NCBI GenBank assembly: GCA_033398695.1
Contig: CM065816.1
Coordinates: 132,281,358-132,345,357 of the forward strand
DNA from: Orobanche coerulescens
Taxonomy: Eukaryota; Streptophyta; Magnoliopsida; Lamiales; Orobanchaceae
DNA: 64,000 nucleotides
Reading direction: 5' to 3'
Shown: positions 36,245 to 47,754 of the stretch, piece after piece
Numbering within the stretch: position 1 is the first letter of the stretch
Layout: each line of letters starts with the position of its first letter
The notes under the pieces: model-generated
What the model was told of the DNA's origin: nothing
Seen by the model: the letters and a program-made list of their open reading frames with translations, nothing else
Database searches by the model: none
Made by a program: the position numbers and the translations under genes

Positions 36245-36798
36245 TCAAACAGTAGTTCCTTCTACATCTTCCCTAACCCAAGCAAGTTCCTCATTCACAT
36301 CCAATGGTATATCATTATGATCACTTTGATTAGAAGTTCCTCCATCTAAGCTTAAAACTGGATCCATATCAAATGTATCCCTAGGTTTTGATCCAACAAC
36401 AACATGCCATCCTTTTTCAATTGGATCTTCCACATAAAACACTTGACGCGCTTGAGAAGCTTGTATAAAAGGTTCACTATGTTGCCTTGCCATAGAAAAA
36501 TTAACTAGAGTAAAACCATTTTCATCATACTTTTGAGCCCTTCCTTGTGACACCCAATCACACTCAAACATCACAACTTTTCCTCCTTCAGTAGGATATT
36601 CTAGTTCAATGATGTCTTTTAGCATCCCATAATATGCCACATTTCCAATGACATGATTGTTATCATTTCTACTAGAAAAACTACTTGTTTGTGCATTAAC
36701 CACCAAACCACAATTTTGTGTTCTCCTATGACTTTCAGTTCTGCTTATACGAAATCTGAAACCATTAATAATGAATCCCCGATATCGCTTCCCAACTG
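36245..36798 (-). pseudogene. TNP2-type CACTA transposase, C-terminal part (DUF4216)
   Basis: Matches the DUF4216 region found at the C-terminus of TNP2-type CACTA proteins: RYRGFIINGFRF, TQNCGLVVNAQTSSFSS, IGNVAYYGMLKDIIELEY, VVMFECDW, GFTLVNFSMARQ, FIQASQARQVFYVEDP, GWHVVVGSKPRD. The stop is TGA at 36245-36247. The upstream end is cut by the Tat-lineage element inserted at 36799. Removing that element and one copy of AACTG joins this frame exactly to 57142-57216. No stop is seen in this piece. Confidence 0.9.
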
Positions 36799-37903
36799 TG
36801 TTTCTACCCAAAATATTATCCGGAGATAGATATTGCTGGAGTGGATGGATAGCAAACAAAGTGCGAGAGCACTTCCGTAGAGAAAGTAAATAACACAAGA
36901 TTTGCCGGGGTTGTTAGTCCCGGGCTTGAATGCTCTCGCGAGATGTTATTAATACAAATATTCTGGGATACAAGTATTAATGTTAGAATACTATTACAAT
37001 GAGTGTAAAGATTCTAGTTATCTTAGCTATAGAGCGTGAAGATTGCCGGAAGAACTAGATATAATGCTCTGTGAGTTCTTGTAACAACGTTGATGAGCTG
37101 TGACGACCGTGAGAAATCGACAGTATCTCCCGGCATGTAGTAGGTGTATGTTTGAGTTCCTAGGCTTGCGGGTCTCGTTAAATCTGTGCTGCAAGGAGTT
37201 CTTGCCTCTGCCGACCGTCTTCTGGATGAGAGGTGCTGAGAGAGAAATCCTGAGGTAGATCCAAGAGAAGAAGCCGAGAGCATGAAGGAATGTATGTATT
37301 CTTCGGAGATGAATGTATGTGTACGTTTTTATGAATGTGTTTCCGAACCTTTCTCCAGTTGCTGGAGGTTCTCTATTTATAGGACTGGGAGACACTGGGC
37401 GATCGCCTCTGCTGTATTATAATAAGCGGGCGATCGTCTTTTAGCACTTGGGCTGGTCCCCTTAAAGTCCACAGAGTTGCTTTGGCGGCCAGTGTGCGAT
37501 CAATGAGAAGTCTCGCAGCGTCGAGTCATCACGGGCGGTCCCACCTTGTATCTTTCGGCGGGTTTTTCGGTAGGTGATAAGGTGGTGACAGGCTGTGGTC
37601 AACGATCCATGTTATGTGGCGCCTTTCGCGGATCTGCACATGGGCGCTGCTTTGAGATCCAGTCTTCGTAGACTTTGACGGACGATGGTCTTGTTCATGG
37701 TACAGGACGGTCGTCCTAGGTCGGGCACCAGAGTTGATCGCTAGGTGCCAAGGGGCGATCGCCTTTGGGAGTCGATCGCGGGATGCTTGAAGGTGGACTG
37801 TTATCTTCGTTTAGGTAAGTTCGCCGTAGCCTGATTGGTTGAAGACTCGGTCGCTCATCCCTTGATCCGATCGCCGTCGAGGCGTACAAATCGCCGCACA
37901 ACA
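36799..37903 (-). repeat. 3' LTR of the Tat-lineage element
   Basis: On the minus strand it runs from TGTTGTGCGGCGATTTG at 37903 to GGGTAGAAACA at 36799. The partner at 56032-57141 differs by several percent by eye, more than the LTR pair of the element nested inside it. Confidence 0.93.
37373..37381 (-). promoter_or_regulatory. TATA box in Tat-lineage 3' LTR
   Basis: TATAAATAG on the minus strand, about 525 bp into the LTR. It is preserved in the other LTR at 56606-56614. Confidence 0.75.
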
Positions 37904-37906
37904 ATT

Positions 37907-37914
37907 GCCCCCCA
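37907..37914 (-). other. Polypurine tract of the Tat-lineage element
   Basis: TGGGGGGC on the minus strand lies three bases before the 3' LTR, the expected position for plus-strand priming. Confidence 0.8.
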
Positions 37915-38264
37915 GCTCGCTCCGATGTTGGAAACGTGGGGTGAGGTTGTTCTGTTGGCGATCGTTGAATTATGACGAGTGATTCTGCATTTCACGGAAC
38001 TGGCGATCGTCTTTGAGTGGTTTGGCTTTGAATTTGGACGACCTGGTCAGTCGCTGAAATGAGTGGGAAATGACAGCGGATAAGGAAAAGTCTCCGGGGC
38101 ACGTGTCGGGCTCCTGTTGGGGGAGACCGACGGTTAGTTGCGACTCCTCGTCTGGCGTGTCCTCGAAACGACGCGTCGCGGGTTTCAAGGGAGTCATTAA
38201 TTGCGACGGTTGCACTCCAACCCCTGAGATTCTCCATAATTGCACAGAAGTCCCTGGCATCTCC

Positions 38265-38272
38265 TATAAAAG
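38265..38272 (+). promoter_or_regulatory. TATA box of the antisense gene
   Basis: TATAAAAG within CTCCTATAAAAGGGCG, 152 bp upstream of the ATG at 38424 and on the strand opposite to gag. It is a textbook plant TATA context. Confidence 0.7.
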
Positions 38273-38423
38273 GGCGCCGGGTTGCAAGGTTAAGACCCTT
38301 ACACACTTTTATCAGAGAAGAAGGATAATATCGCCGAAGAATTCTCTGACGATCTGACTGCTGATCGTCGATCGATTCAATCCTTGGTAAGAAAACACTC
38401 ATTTTCTCCTCTTCTTGTCGAAA

Positions 38424-41400
38424 ATGTCAGGAGTACCTTCATCATCTGGAAAGGACACCACCTCCGCCGCCGGGGCTTCGACTGCCCGGGGAGGACCCTC
38501 TGCAAATTTCCATCTGGAGACGGCCGCCGAGACTATTCGGGCTGGTATTGACCCTGCGGAAGTTGAGGCGCTTTTCAATGAAGCCGACATCGCCAAGGAG
38601 GCGGCGTTGAGCGGAGACGCTCGCTGATGGAGAGAGATTCGGCGGTTAGGGCCTCTTGGGCAAGACCACGGTGCTTTTGGCCGAACTGTTGGCCTTTCTT
38701 TGAAATTATGGAGAGGTTGGCCGGTCCGTCTCCTAAGTTCGATTACCGGGAGTACTAGATCGCTCATCCTTATCAACCTGCTAAGTGGTCGCTGTTTCGG
38801 GCTGCACAGCGATCTCTATGGTCCCTCGGCCAGATAAGGAGCTCGGCGACCAGAAAGGACCTGGCCGTCTGGAGGACAAGGTATCACGTCCCTTCAGATG
38901 TGAATCTTTTCGCGCCGGCGGAGAATGAATGGTCCGATCAGCCGCCGGAGGGCATGGTCGCCGTAAATAAAGCAATTATGGAGGCTGGGCTGCAGTTTCC
39001 TCTATCATTCGCTGTCTCCTATTTGTCGGCTGCTTGGAACGTGGCGCCGCTTTAGTTGACGCCGAATGCCTGGCTCCAGGTCATATGTGCTCTCACCTTG
39101 TTCGGCGGTCATCGACTGTACCGCCTTCTTTCTCCGTTGGATATGAACCATCTGTTTAAGTTGACGACTCAGAAGGGATCGGTTGGCGGCTATCATATTC
39201 AAGGCCAATCCGGTCGGGTGATCCTTGGAGTTCCGAACAAGGTGCGGGGCGATCCGGCTAAGTGGTTCTGGGTCGCCGGTGCCTGGAAGGCCTCAGCGAG
39301 CGACAACCCTATGGGCGAGCTGGAAATTCCCACTAGCTTTCGGGAGAGGAATCCCGGTAAAGGTTCAGACTCTCCCTTTGTTCGGATATGTTCTGAACTG
39401 ATCTAATTTGGATTTCTTCTTGCAGGTTTCTATATTCCGGCGATCGACGAGCTTCCTTTCGATTTTTTGGTCATCTGGGAGCGGATACGAAGCCTACCGG
39501 ACGACAACTTAGACGCTCGTCGGATTAACAAAGAGAGTCATTGGTTGTCTGCTCGGCTGTTCCATTTCCCGAGACATATTTTGGTCCCAGGTATGAATTT
39601 CTTCGATCTCCATTGGCTTGGCGATCGACCTGCTTGGAGAATGTGTCTAACCGTTGTTCACTTGTTTCTTATTGTAGAGGTCCGCTTTCCTCGTTTCTTG
39701 GAGCCCCCACCGGAGATAGCTATGTCGAACCCAGGAGTTTTGGGCCGTCTTTGCCAGAAGAAGTCATTTCGGGCTCCTTCGGTGGCGTTACCTCTCATTC
39801 CAGAGGTGGATCCTCGCGTAGAGCCGATCGTGGCTGAGGAGGAAGTTCGGGAGGAGTGGCTCCGGACGAATCGCAAACGGCAGAGGTTGGGAGAAACTCC
39901 AGTTTCTGCCCCTTACAGTGAGGTGCCGATCGCCGTGCCTCCGATTACCGTTGTTCCCCCGGTGAATGAGCCTACGCACTCTGCGACTTTCCTGCGGGAG
40001 ATGGCGATCGCCGAAGCTGAAACCCCTCGCGGGAAACCATACTTCGGCCGCGATCCTGAGAGAGCCGAGTGGTAGACTTTGTTTGTGTGTTGGATTTCGT
40101 CATTTGCATGGGAGATGTGCTAACTTTTGTTATTTGATGCAGGATCCGTACCACTAACCCATCTTGCCCGCCGATGGTATTGGATTTTCTGGCGAGCCGA
40201 TCTCCTCGCAAGGCCTGCGATGTCCCGCTATATGTCAACCGGGCTGTTTCTTCTTTGCCGAAGGCCTGGACGACGGACTTAGATGCGATCGCTCGCCAGC
40301 GATCGAGGAATACAATGCAGGTGTTAGGCGTATTTTTATACGCTTATTTATCATTATTGTGCATTCTTTTTGTGAGTAAATCTGCATAAATGAGCCTTTA
40401 ATGCCCTATTATTTTATGTTTTGCAGGAAATTGGAGTCCGAAAGCCGAAACGATGAAAAACGGACGAAAACGGTGAATTTTGGCCTGGGGCCGCGGCACA
40501 CACAGAGGACCAGCAGGCACCAGAGTAGACTGTACTCGATTTTAATGCTTTCAATTGTCTGGCCAATAATTGAATTGTTTTAATTACCTTACTCGAATCG
40601 GGAGAGGAGAGTTGGTGAGGAACTATTGGTGAGAACCGTTTTATCTTGTGAGAAAAAAATATACTCATAGGAACTACGTGGCCTTTTGAGGATTTTGTGC
40701 TTTTTGCCTATTGACGAATTAATTCACCTAGGGATAGAGTGCGTTATTCGCCTTTAGAAAAATCTATTGACCTCGGGAGAGGCGGTAGAGTATTTTAGCA
40801 ATCTTCGCCTTCAACAAATTGGGGAAATCATTAACTTCAGATAATCGAGAGTAAATTCGGATAAACCAAAGGTGGATTCAGAATCCTAGACTTATTCATC
40901 ATTTGATTTTCTTTCTTCAAGCGATCGTTTTTACTGTTAGTCTTTTATTGGTTTTATTTAGTTATTAATTGCAATCCAAATTTCGACTGTTCAAATAAAA
41001 TTAGAATACATAAAAATCGGTACTCAGTGATTCAGTCCTCGTGGGAACGAAACTCACTCATCACTTTATTACTTGTCTACGATAAGGTGCACTTGCGTTT
41101 AACGAAATATCGCAACAGCAGGCTGCTTTCTCTCTCTCTCTCTTCAGGCGGCGACGATGGCTGCCGAGGCTGTGAAAGAATTTGAGGGGCGTCCTTCTAC
41201 TACTCGCCTGCAGGCGGACCTCGAGGCTGCTCGGAAAGAGAATGCCGAGTTTGCCGACAGAATAGTGGCTATGGAGAAGGACTCCCTGGATGCATCTAAA
41301 CGGGCGAGTCATGAACTTGAGCTGGCGAGACAGGATGCCGAGCAAGCCCGGGCGACGGTCGACCGATTTCGGGACCGGATGACAGATGCCCGACGGTTGC

Positions 41401-41891
41401 AGGCGGCCGCTGAGAAGGAGGCCGATCAACTGAAGGTGACCGTCGCTCGGCTGACTAGCGAGCTGGCGGCGTCGAGGGGAGAGACAGCTACAAGGGAGGC
41501 CGATCTCCACGGTGCGCAACATGCGGTTGCCGAGTTGAAAGGGAAGCTGGAGGCAACCGAGACCGATCCCTTTCTCAACTTGGAGTTCGTCAGCGAGTTT
41601 GCCTATTACCTGGCGTTCGCTGACTCGCTCCGTGCTGCTAAGAAGGGAGGTCTGGAGGTCAGCCCTCTAGTCGAAAATTTCAAGGCGTATGCGTTGGAGC
41701 ACCCTCTTCATCCTGCCTTCTCTGTGCCGATCTTGGATCTCGCGGAAATCGGTGTAGACCTGAGCTGGTACCCGACCCCGGTGAACCTTGTTCATCCTGA
41801 TGCTCCGGAGGATGGGGAGGCCGCACCGGAGGCTGGCGAAGGGTCGCGGACCGATCCGGAGATTGAAGGCGAAGGCCAGGCAGGGGCCTGA
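38424..41891 (+). pseudogene. Antisense ORF of Tat-lineage element (PF04195-like, coiled coil)
   Basis: ATG at 38424 (MSGVPSSSGKDTTSAAG). After a disrupted stretch near 38628 the protein continues as WRTRYHVPSDVNLFAPAENE, EGMVAVNKAIMEAGLQFPLS, LTPNAWLQVICAL and WFWVAGAW (38860-39400), resembling the 'putative gypsy type transposon' domain PF04195. An intron with acceptor CTTGCAG leads to 39425 onward, and others end near 39676 and 40141. A solo LTR interrupts at 40322-41117. The last exon (about 41146-41891) is a long heptad-like coiled coil (from AAEAVKEFEG to about residue 140), then an acidic tail. A TAG before LTPNAW fits CAG-to-TAG. Its role is unknown. It has its own TATA box (38265) and AATAAA (42004). 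Confidence 0.7.
40322..41117. mobile_element. Solo LTR, 796 bp
   Basis: Begins TGTTAGGCG and ends CGCAACA, flanked by a perfect duplication GCAGG at 40317-40321 and 41118-41122. No internal sequence remains, as after recombination between two LTRs. The end text (CCTCGTGGGAACGA, then GTGCACTTGCG) is typical of LTRs of large plant gypsy families read on the plus strand. It interrupts the antisense gene, so it arrived after the Tat-lineage element. Confidence 0.9.
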
Positions 41892-42003
41892 GGCTCTTCG
41901 TTCTTATTGTTTTAGCTTTTTGCCTTGTAATTTTATAGCTTTCTCTTGTAATACTTAGGCCTTTGGGCGACCGTGTATGTACTTCTGAAACTTCAAGTAA
42001 TGA

Positions 42004-42009
42004 AATAAA
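42004..42009 (+). terminator. Poly(A) signal of the antisense gene
   Basis: AATAAA about 113 bp after the TGA at 41889, within a T-rich context, on the same strand as the antisense gene. Confidence 0.55.
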
Positions 42010-42439
42010 TGTTTGCTTCTTCGATTTATCACTTGAATGATTGCTTTTCTGAGTCTTTTGCTTGACTTTGAACAAATGTGTGAGGAGAGATTATTGCGAG
42101 TGTAGCTCTAAGTGAATTGATAAACTCATATAGATAACTTTTACAACAAATTCGGTCGCTGCACAAACATCTAAAAAATGCCGATCTCCATATGTGATTG
42201 AATCGGGACGATCGTCGTATAGGTAGCTCCGCACTCTTCCCCCTTGTTTTTGTTCACTTAGTGAAAGTAAGGGGACGAAAATAAATCATTGAGTGAGCGG
42301 TCTTCAAGTTTGTCGAATCCTCGAAAGGCCGTCCATCTCGGTCTTGAGGAACCGTGCATGATCGCGGAGTTCGATGGACCGATCTCCACGATCATGTCTT
42401 GTGCGCGAGCGACATTCCGTCTGATGGCTAAGTTCTCGC

Positions 42440-42868
42440 GACACACTTAATTGGTATGGTCCTCCGAAGGCTGCCCCTCGCCTCGTATTTAAACTAAGGG
42501 CGTGCGGTCTTGGTCTGGAAGATTCCTTACGCGGGGCGTCGTCGGATTAATCAACTCCACGTCCGCGGCTTCTTAGCTCTTCTTCTACCTCGGGCTGCCA
42601 TTAAGATGGTGACCCTCGACAGTATATGTTGAGACGAGGGGAGGGTCGCGTCGCGTCGCATTGCCCGGAAAAGACCCACCACGTTAAGTGATGGGCCTCC
42701 AAGGGCGGGCGAACGCGTCCACAAATTAGTTTTGGAGGGCCCTCAGACTGCGCCGGCCTCGTATTTAAATGAAGGGAAGGCGATCGTGGCCCAAAGGGAC
42801 CTTGCATGGGCACAGAGAACGGTTCCATCGTCCTCCACGGCCATGGCGACACTCTTCTATCTCGGACC
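42440..42868. repeat. Tandem array of Tat-lineage element, left part
   Basis: About one and a half diverged units of a roughly 260-bp repeat, recognisable by CTCGTATTTAAA, AGGGCG..CGATCG, CCTTGCATGG and GGCGACACTCTTCTA..CTCGGAC. The array continues at 53582 on the other side of the inserted Tekay-like element. Confidence 0.75.
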
Positions 42869-43221
42869 TGTAATACCCGGTTGTAATTCATTCATTTTCA
42901 TTCAGTAATTATCAGTCTGTAATTGTCACTCAGTAATTTTCACTCATTAATAATCACTCATCATTCATGAATCATTCATTTGCGTTCACTGTTGGCATGT
43001 TGTAATCGTATATCAGTTACCGATCGTCATTTCATCTCCGTTTATAGACCGAGACGGGAGTATTATCATTTTCATTGTGATTGATAGCCTTGTACTGGGA
43101 GTATCATCTTTGGCTTGTGTTAGACTTGTTCACTTTCACATTCGTATGATATGTCGGATCATTCATCAGTCGTAGCGAGGAATCGGAGTTATCGGATTTT
43201 TCACCTTGGCCAGCATCGAGT

Positions 43222-43865
43222 TACGGCCGTAAGGACTTTGGGTTACGGCCGTAACAAGGGTTCGTTGTTTTCAGGCCATTTTGGACGGAAGGGACTTACG
43301 GCCGTAAGGTCTTGTGATACGGCCGTAAGTTGAGCAGGTACGGCCGTAAGGCTGGCCGGTTACGGCCGTACGTGGTCCAGCAGGCTGCCCAGGCATTTTG
43401 GCCGAAGGCGAGTTACGGCCGTAAGGAGGGTTGGATACGGCCGTAAGTGGTGTTCGTAAATTTCAGGTGTTGTCGGGCAAGGGTGACTTACGGCCGTAAG
43501 GGTTGCGGCATACGGCCGTAAGTCGAGGAAGGTACGGCCGTAAGGCTTGGCCGGATACGGCCGTACGCTGCAGGCAAGGTGTATGGCCATTTTCGACGAA
43601 GAGGGCTTACAGCCGTAAGTTTGGCCGGATACGACCGTATCATCCGAGTTACGGCCGTAAGGTATGCGGGTACGGCCGTAAGGATGTCGGCGGATGTTTT
43701 TGACGAAGGCGGGTTACGCCCGTAATTCAGGAGCGGTTACGGCCGTAAGTCTGTCGGCAGGCTTTCGGACGAAGCCGAGTTACGGCCGTACGAGTTGGCC
43801 GGTTACGGCCGTAAGGCCGTTGACCTGGAATGTTACGGCCGTAAGAGGGCCGAGTTACGGCCGTA
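43222..43865. promoter_or_regulatory. TACGGCCGTA palindrome array, 22 sites
   Basis: Nineteen perfect TACGGCCGTA copies plus three one-base variants. Starts: 43222, 43244; 43297, 43318, 43339, 43361; 43414, 43436; 43489, 43511, 43533, 43556; 43608, 43630, 43650, 43671; 43715, 43738; 43781, 43804; 43834, 43856. Steps within groups are 20-23 bp, and the early groups are separated by 52-53 bp. Spacer sequences are not conserved. A TATTTAAG box follows at 43877. Confidence 0.9.
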
Positions 43866-43876
43866 ACTTCCGGCAG

Positions 43877-43884
43877 TATTTAAG
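43877..43884 (+). promoter_or_regulatory. TATA-like box of element B 5' LTR
   Basis: TATTTAAG lies 12 bp after the last palindrome of the array; same arrangement in the 3' LTR at 51856-51863. It probably marks the start of R. Confidence 0.6.
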
Positions 43885-45601
43885 GACTTGGCCGGGACAT
43901 TTTTCCTCATTTCTTCATTTTTCCATCTTTATCCGAGAGAGAGGGTTGAGGGAGAGATTTTGCTATCATCAATCATTTGAGTGTGTATTTTTCATCATCT
44001 TCATTCATTTGGGAGGCTTGGATACTCGTTTTAACTCGTGTTCATCGGATCGAAGTGGTTGGATCTTCAAGAGGTAATTTCTTCAACATCTTGGATTTCG
44101 ATTTTGTGTTGAGATATGATGTTTTGGACGCGATAATCATGTTATATGAAGGGATATGCATATGATTATGAGTTTGTATATAGATTCATTGGATTATTGA
44201 GGGATTATTCGAGAACACTTTGAATATCGAGTTGGATTTGGGGATTTTCGATTAATTGTTGTTATAATCACGTTTTTGGATATTCATAACAGATTATTGA
44301 TCGTATTGAAGATGTTTGTTGGTTTGAAACACTTCTTGGGGGATTTGATAATGGCATATTGATATTTGATTGTAAACAATCGGAGTTTGGCCTCAACATA
44401 ATCGATATAATGCCCCAATGAAGTTAGTTTAATCGTATCGACGTTTTGAGTTCGTTATATTCGTGTTTGATTCATATATTGAACGGGTTGTTGGATATTG
44501 TATAATTCAAGGTTGTTCGAGCGACCGATATCTCAATTAGGACGTTGTTCGTGGAAGGATAATTGTCACCGGTGTTGAGTAAGTTGATTCTTACTCAGTT
44601 AAAAGGATATTCATTTCCTTTTGTTGTTGTTCATTCATAATCGTAACTCATTCATCATTGTGTTAACCGTATTAAAACTTGTCATGGTCAATTAATCACT
44701 TCAGTCACAAGGAACGACGGTTCCAATCATTTCGTTGAGCTATCATTCATTTCACTATCATTTTGTCTCGGTGAGTCATTATTCGTTTCCGATGTCACTT
44801 TTGTTATATCGTGGCATTCCGGGTCATACTGGCGTGCCGGTTGGTATGTGTAGGATTTTCATGTCGGGCACATTTATGTCGTGTGTTGGTTGTTGGCCTC
44901 ACATTGGACTGTGCACACGAGTCGATTGCTTCGTGAGACTGATTAGGTACAAGACCACGCATGTATTCGATCGATACTCGTTGGTGGCTTGTGCACGGAC
45001 ACATTTCCATCCCGGGCGTAGTGTGGCGCCACCCTTTGAGCCGTACTGTTAGTTGATTCATACAACATGTTTGATTGCGTATGTTTTCAAAAAGTTTGGG
45101 TTATAATCTAACCGATTCATTTTGATCGAACTTGTGGTTTATACTACATATACATATATGATTGTGTTTATTCAACTCTGGAGGATTGTTGTTCTGTATA
45201 ACTGACCCCGTTTGGGGATATTGTTTTTCAGGTCATGGCAAGGCAAAGGCACAGGGAGAGCACGTTGACGGCGGGGAGTCCCAGTGATACTAGAAGGGGG
45301 CCCCAGTCCTTTCAGTCATTTATTCAGTCATTTATGTTTCCTTTATTTATTCCGCTGCAGACATTCCGTTTGGATACTCATTTCATTCAGTGTTGTGTAT
45401 TTTATCTTCATATAAGATACACATGTATTCTGTATTATCCTGGGTGTGTTGTATGAAACTCCTCATCGGAGTAATTGATGTTGTAATGTGGTTCGGTACT
45501 ACATTTACCCTGTGTAATTCATCCTTTTCCATTCGCCTGGTGGGTCCCAGTCGGGGGTCCACGGCACTGTAATGTCCGCCTAGCTTGGGGTGTTACAGAG
45601 T

Positions 45602-45613
45602 TGGTATCGGAGC
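45602..45613 (+). other. Primer-binding site of element B
   Basis: TGGTATCGGAGC, four bases after the 5' LTR. It matches the initiator-Met-tRNA primer site with one change. Confidence 0.88.
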
Positions 45614-46089
45614 GTGGTTTTGAATACTACCTTCCGAGTCATGTCTCATTTGAAATCATCGTCATCGGACTAGTATCATTGGACTTTCGCGTCACGTGTG
45701 ACCTGTGCAGATGCCGAGCCAATCAGACCAAGAACTGTAAGATTTCTTTAGCCAGGGTATAATTTCTGGCAATAATCATTCATTCATAATTCAGTAGTTA
45801 ACAATCCTCAAACATCATTTTCATTTTTGACCAGGATGGTCATTTTAACGCACTAATCAGTCAATTCATTTCATTACTCAGTTGTTGATTTGGAAGATCA
45901 TATAATTAATCTTGTTAACTTGTTCAAGATAATCATTTCAATAATTTCATTAGATAATCATGTCACCTCGGTTAATCATTCATGTAATCACTGTGTTAGA
46001 GCGTATGCTCATTTTCATCATCTCATGTCATAGTCGTAATGTAATATTCATGCGAGAGATATAATCATCATGTGACTTTCCACTTCAGT
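45614..46089 (+). other. Untranslated leader of element B
   Basis: No reading frame of note. Repeated TCATTCATTCAT / AATCATT text is shared with the LTR composition. Confidence 0.6.
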
Positions 46090-47391
46090 ATGGAAAGAGC
46101 TGGCAGAGGACGAGGAGGACGAGGCCGTGGTGCGGGCCGAATCCCGAGAGCTCGTGTGAATACACGTGCGAATGCGAGAAATAATGCTAATTCATCGAGC
46201 AGCGACACTGCCACTCATTCACCTGGACGTGATCATTCACTATCGGGGAGTCGTACCCAGGACACGGCTCAGTCAGAAGGTGTTCGGGTGGACCCACTTG
46301 CTTTTATGCAGGGCATGATGGCCCAAATGACGCAGATGGCACAACTTATGGAGACGATGCACAATTCAGTCAATCAAAATCAACAGGCTCCTCCGCCGCC
46401 ACCTCAGAGGCAAGAGAGGAATGTGAGCAGTATCATCGGCGACATCTCTCGCCAAAGGCCACCTACTTTTGAAGGCTCATCTGAGCCGGCGGATATTGTT
46501 CATTGGCTCGAACATTTCGAGAAGCTATTTGCGATGGTAGAGTGTCCCGAAGGACACAAAGTTTCAGTTGCGGCTTACTATCTGGGTAAGAGCGCTCATT
46601 CTTGGTGGTTGTCGTTGAAGCCCACCGAAGGATCGTGTACTTGGGACCAATTCAAGACTCTCATGATGGAGAGGTATTATCCGGCCCCACTCAGAGAGGC
46701 CGAGCTGTCAGATTTACTCACTCCCGACCCCTCATTAGACGCGGATGTTCTCGCCATTGCCGAGAAATTTCAGGAACTTCTTCCGTTCGCCTCATCTATC
46801 ATTCACTCTGAGGCGGACAAGATCAAGTATTTCAGCAAGAGGCTGAAACCTCGTATGCGGCTACAGTTGCTTAATCATAATTGCACCACGTTGGCCGAAT
46901 TCATTGAGAAAGCTCTTACTTACGAGCTTACTGCTAAAGAGATTGCTAAGCAACAACCTTCATTTGCTGGCAAGAAGTCTAAGAACCGTAATCAGTCTGA
47001 CGGCAGTCAGGCCACTTTCAAGAAACCACAGACGGGCTCTACCTTTTCTGAGCGACCTCCTATGGCGCCTAAACCCGCGTAATCTCAGTCTCGAGCGGCC
47101 AGTTCGGCCGTCACCTGTTTCAACTGTGAAGAACAGGGTCATTTCAGCACCAAATGTCCGAAGCAGACTCTCACGTGCCATAACTGTGGAATTGCTGGGC
47201 ATAGGGCCCGTTTTTGCCGATGGGACCCTAAACCCACTCTGTCGTCATCTCAGGCCCCAGGACATTCAAAGGCGCCGAATCAGGCCACTCAGTCAGCGTC
47301 GTTTAAGACGACAGGAGCTAGCAAAGGCGGAGCCAAGAGCTATCAGACGGGAGCGTCTGGTTCGGGGGCCGGCAAGCCCCGAATTTACGAG
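46090..47391 (+). pseudogene. gag of element B, two zinc knuckles
   Basis: The ATG at 46090 gives MERAGRGRGGRGRGAGR, the Arg-Gly-rich start typical of Tekay gag. The capsid-like part includes DIVHWLEHFEKLFAMVECPE, AYYLGKSAHSWW, TWDQFKTLMMERYYP and FSKRLKPRMRLQLLNH. A TAA at 47080-47082 stops the frame. After it, in the same frame, two CX2CX4HX4C knuckles, CFNCEEQGHFSTKC and CHNCGIAGHRARFC, lie at about 47116-47217. The product would coat element RNA in virus-like particles. Confidence 0.92.
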
Positions 47392-47754
47392 ATGAAGAAG
47401 ACCGATGATCCAGAGGCCCGAATGATCTCAGGTACACTCGATATTCTGTCCCAGCCTGTGTGTACCGTTTTTGATACTGGTGCATCGCATTCATTCATTT
47501 CCGAGTCATGTTTGAGTAGACTACGTCTGGGTAGTGCTACTAGTTGTGAGCCTTATGTCATTGGCCTACCTGATGGTAGACGAATTATCGGTAATCGTGA
47601 GATTCAGAATTGTCCGATTCTGGCCATGGTCGTATGGCCAGCGGACCTAATCGTAGTAGATTTGCCGAGGGACGACGTCATCTTGGGTATTGATTGGATG
47701 GATCATCATGATGCCATCATTAGTGTCCGTAAGCGTATGATCACTATCATTTGA
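47392..47754 (+). pseudogene. Aspartic protease of element B
   Basis: Retropepsin-like domain in frame with gag: SGTLDILSQPVCTVF, then the catalytic DTGASHSFIS with aspartate intact, GRRIIGNREIQNCPI and DVILGIDWM. It ends at TGA 47752-47754, where an arginine CGA is plausible. Separates gag from pol products. Confidence 0.92.

Larger units (their letters stand above)
42869..45597 (+). repeat. 5' LTR of element B
   Basis: TGTAATACCCGG to GGTGTTACA, 2729 bp. U3 carries the TACGGCCGTA array (43222-43865) followed by a TATA-like box. The end of the LTR has the block CGCCTGGTGGGTCCC then GGCACTGTAATG shared with the other Tekay-type LTRs. Confidence 0.95.

Noticed and set aside
40431..40520. Shared words between the solo LTR and element C LTR (GTCCGAAA..GATGAAAAACG, CCGCGGCACAC)
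   Set aside because: Too short and in a different order to claim common origin. Noted only because CCGCGG also marks the element C array.
43151..43703. Open frames with repeated YGRK-like residues on both strands inside the LTR
   Set aside because: They are translations of the TACGGCCGTA palindromes in several frames. No start context, and the same text is non-coding LTR in both copies.
43222..43865. Regularly spaced palindromes look like a CRISPR array
   Set aside because: The repeats are only 10-12 bp, spacers are about 11 bp, the array is duplicated in both LTRs of a plant retrotransposon, and there are no cas genes.
44735..45052. 105-codon frame present identically in both LTRs of element B (also 52714-53031)
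   Set aside because: Identity reflects LTR duplication, not selection. Composition is that of the LTR and no domain is visible.
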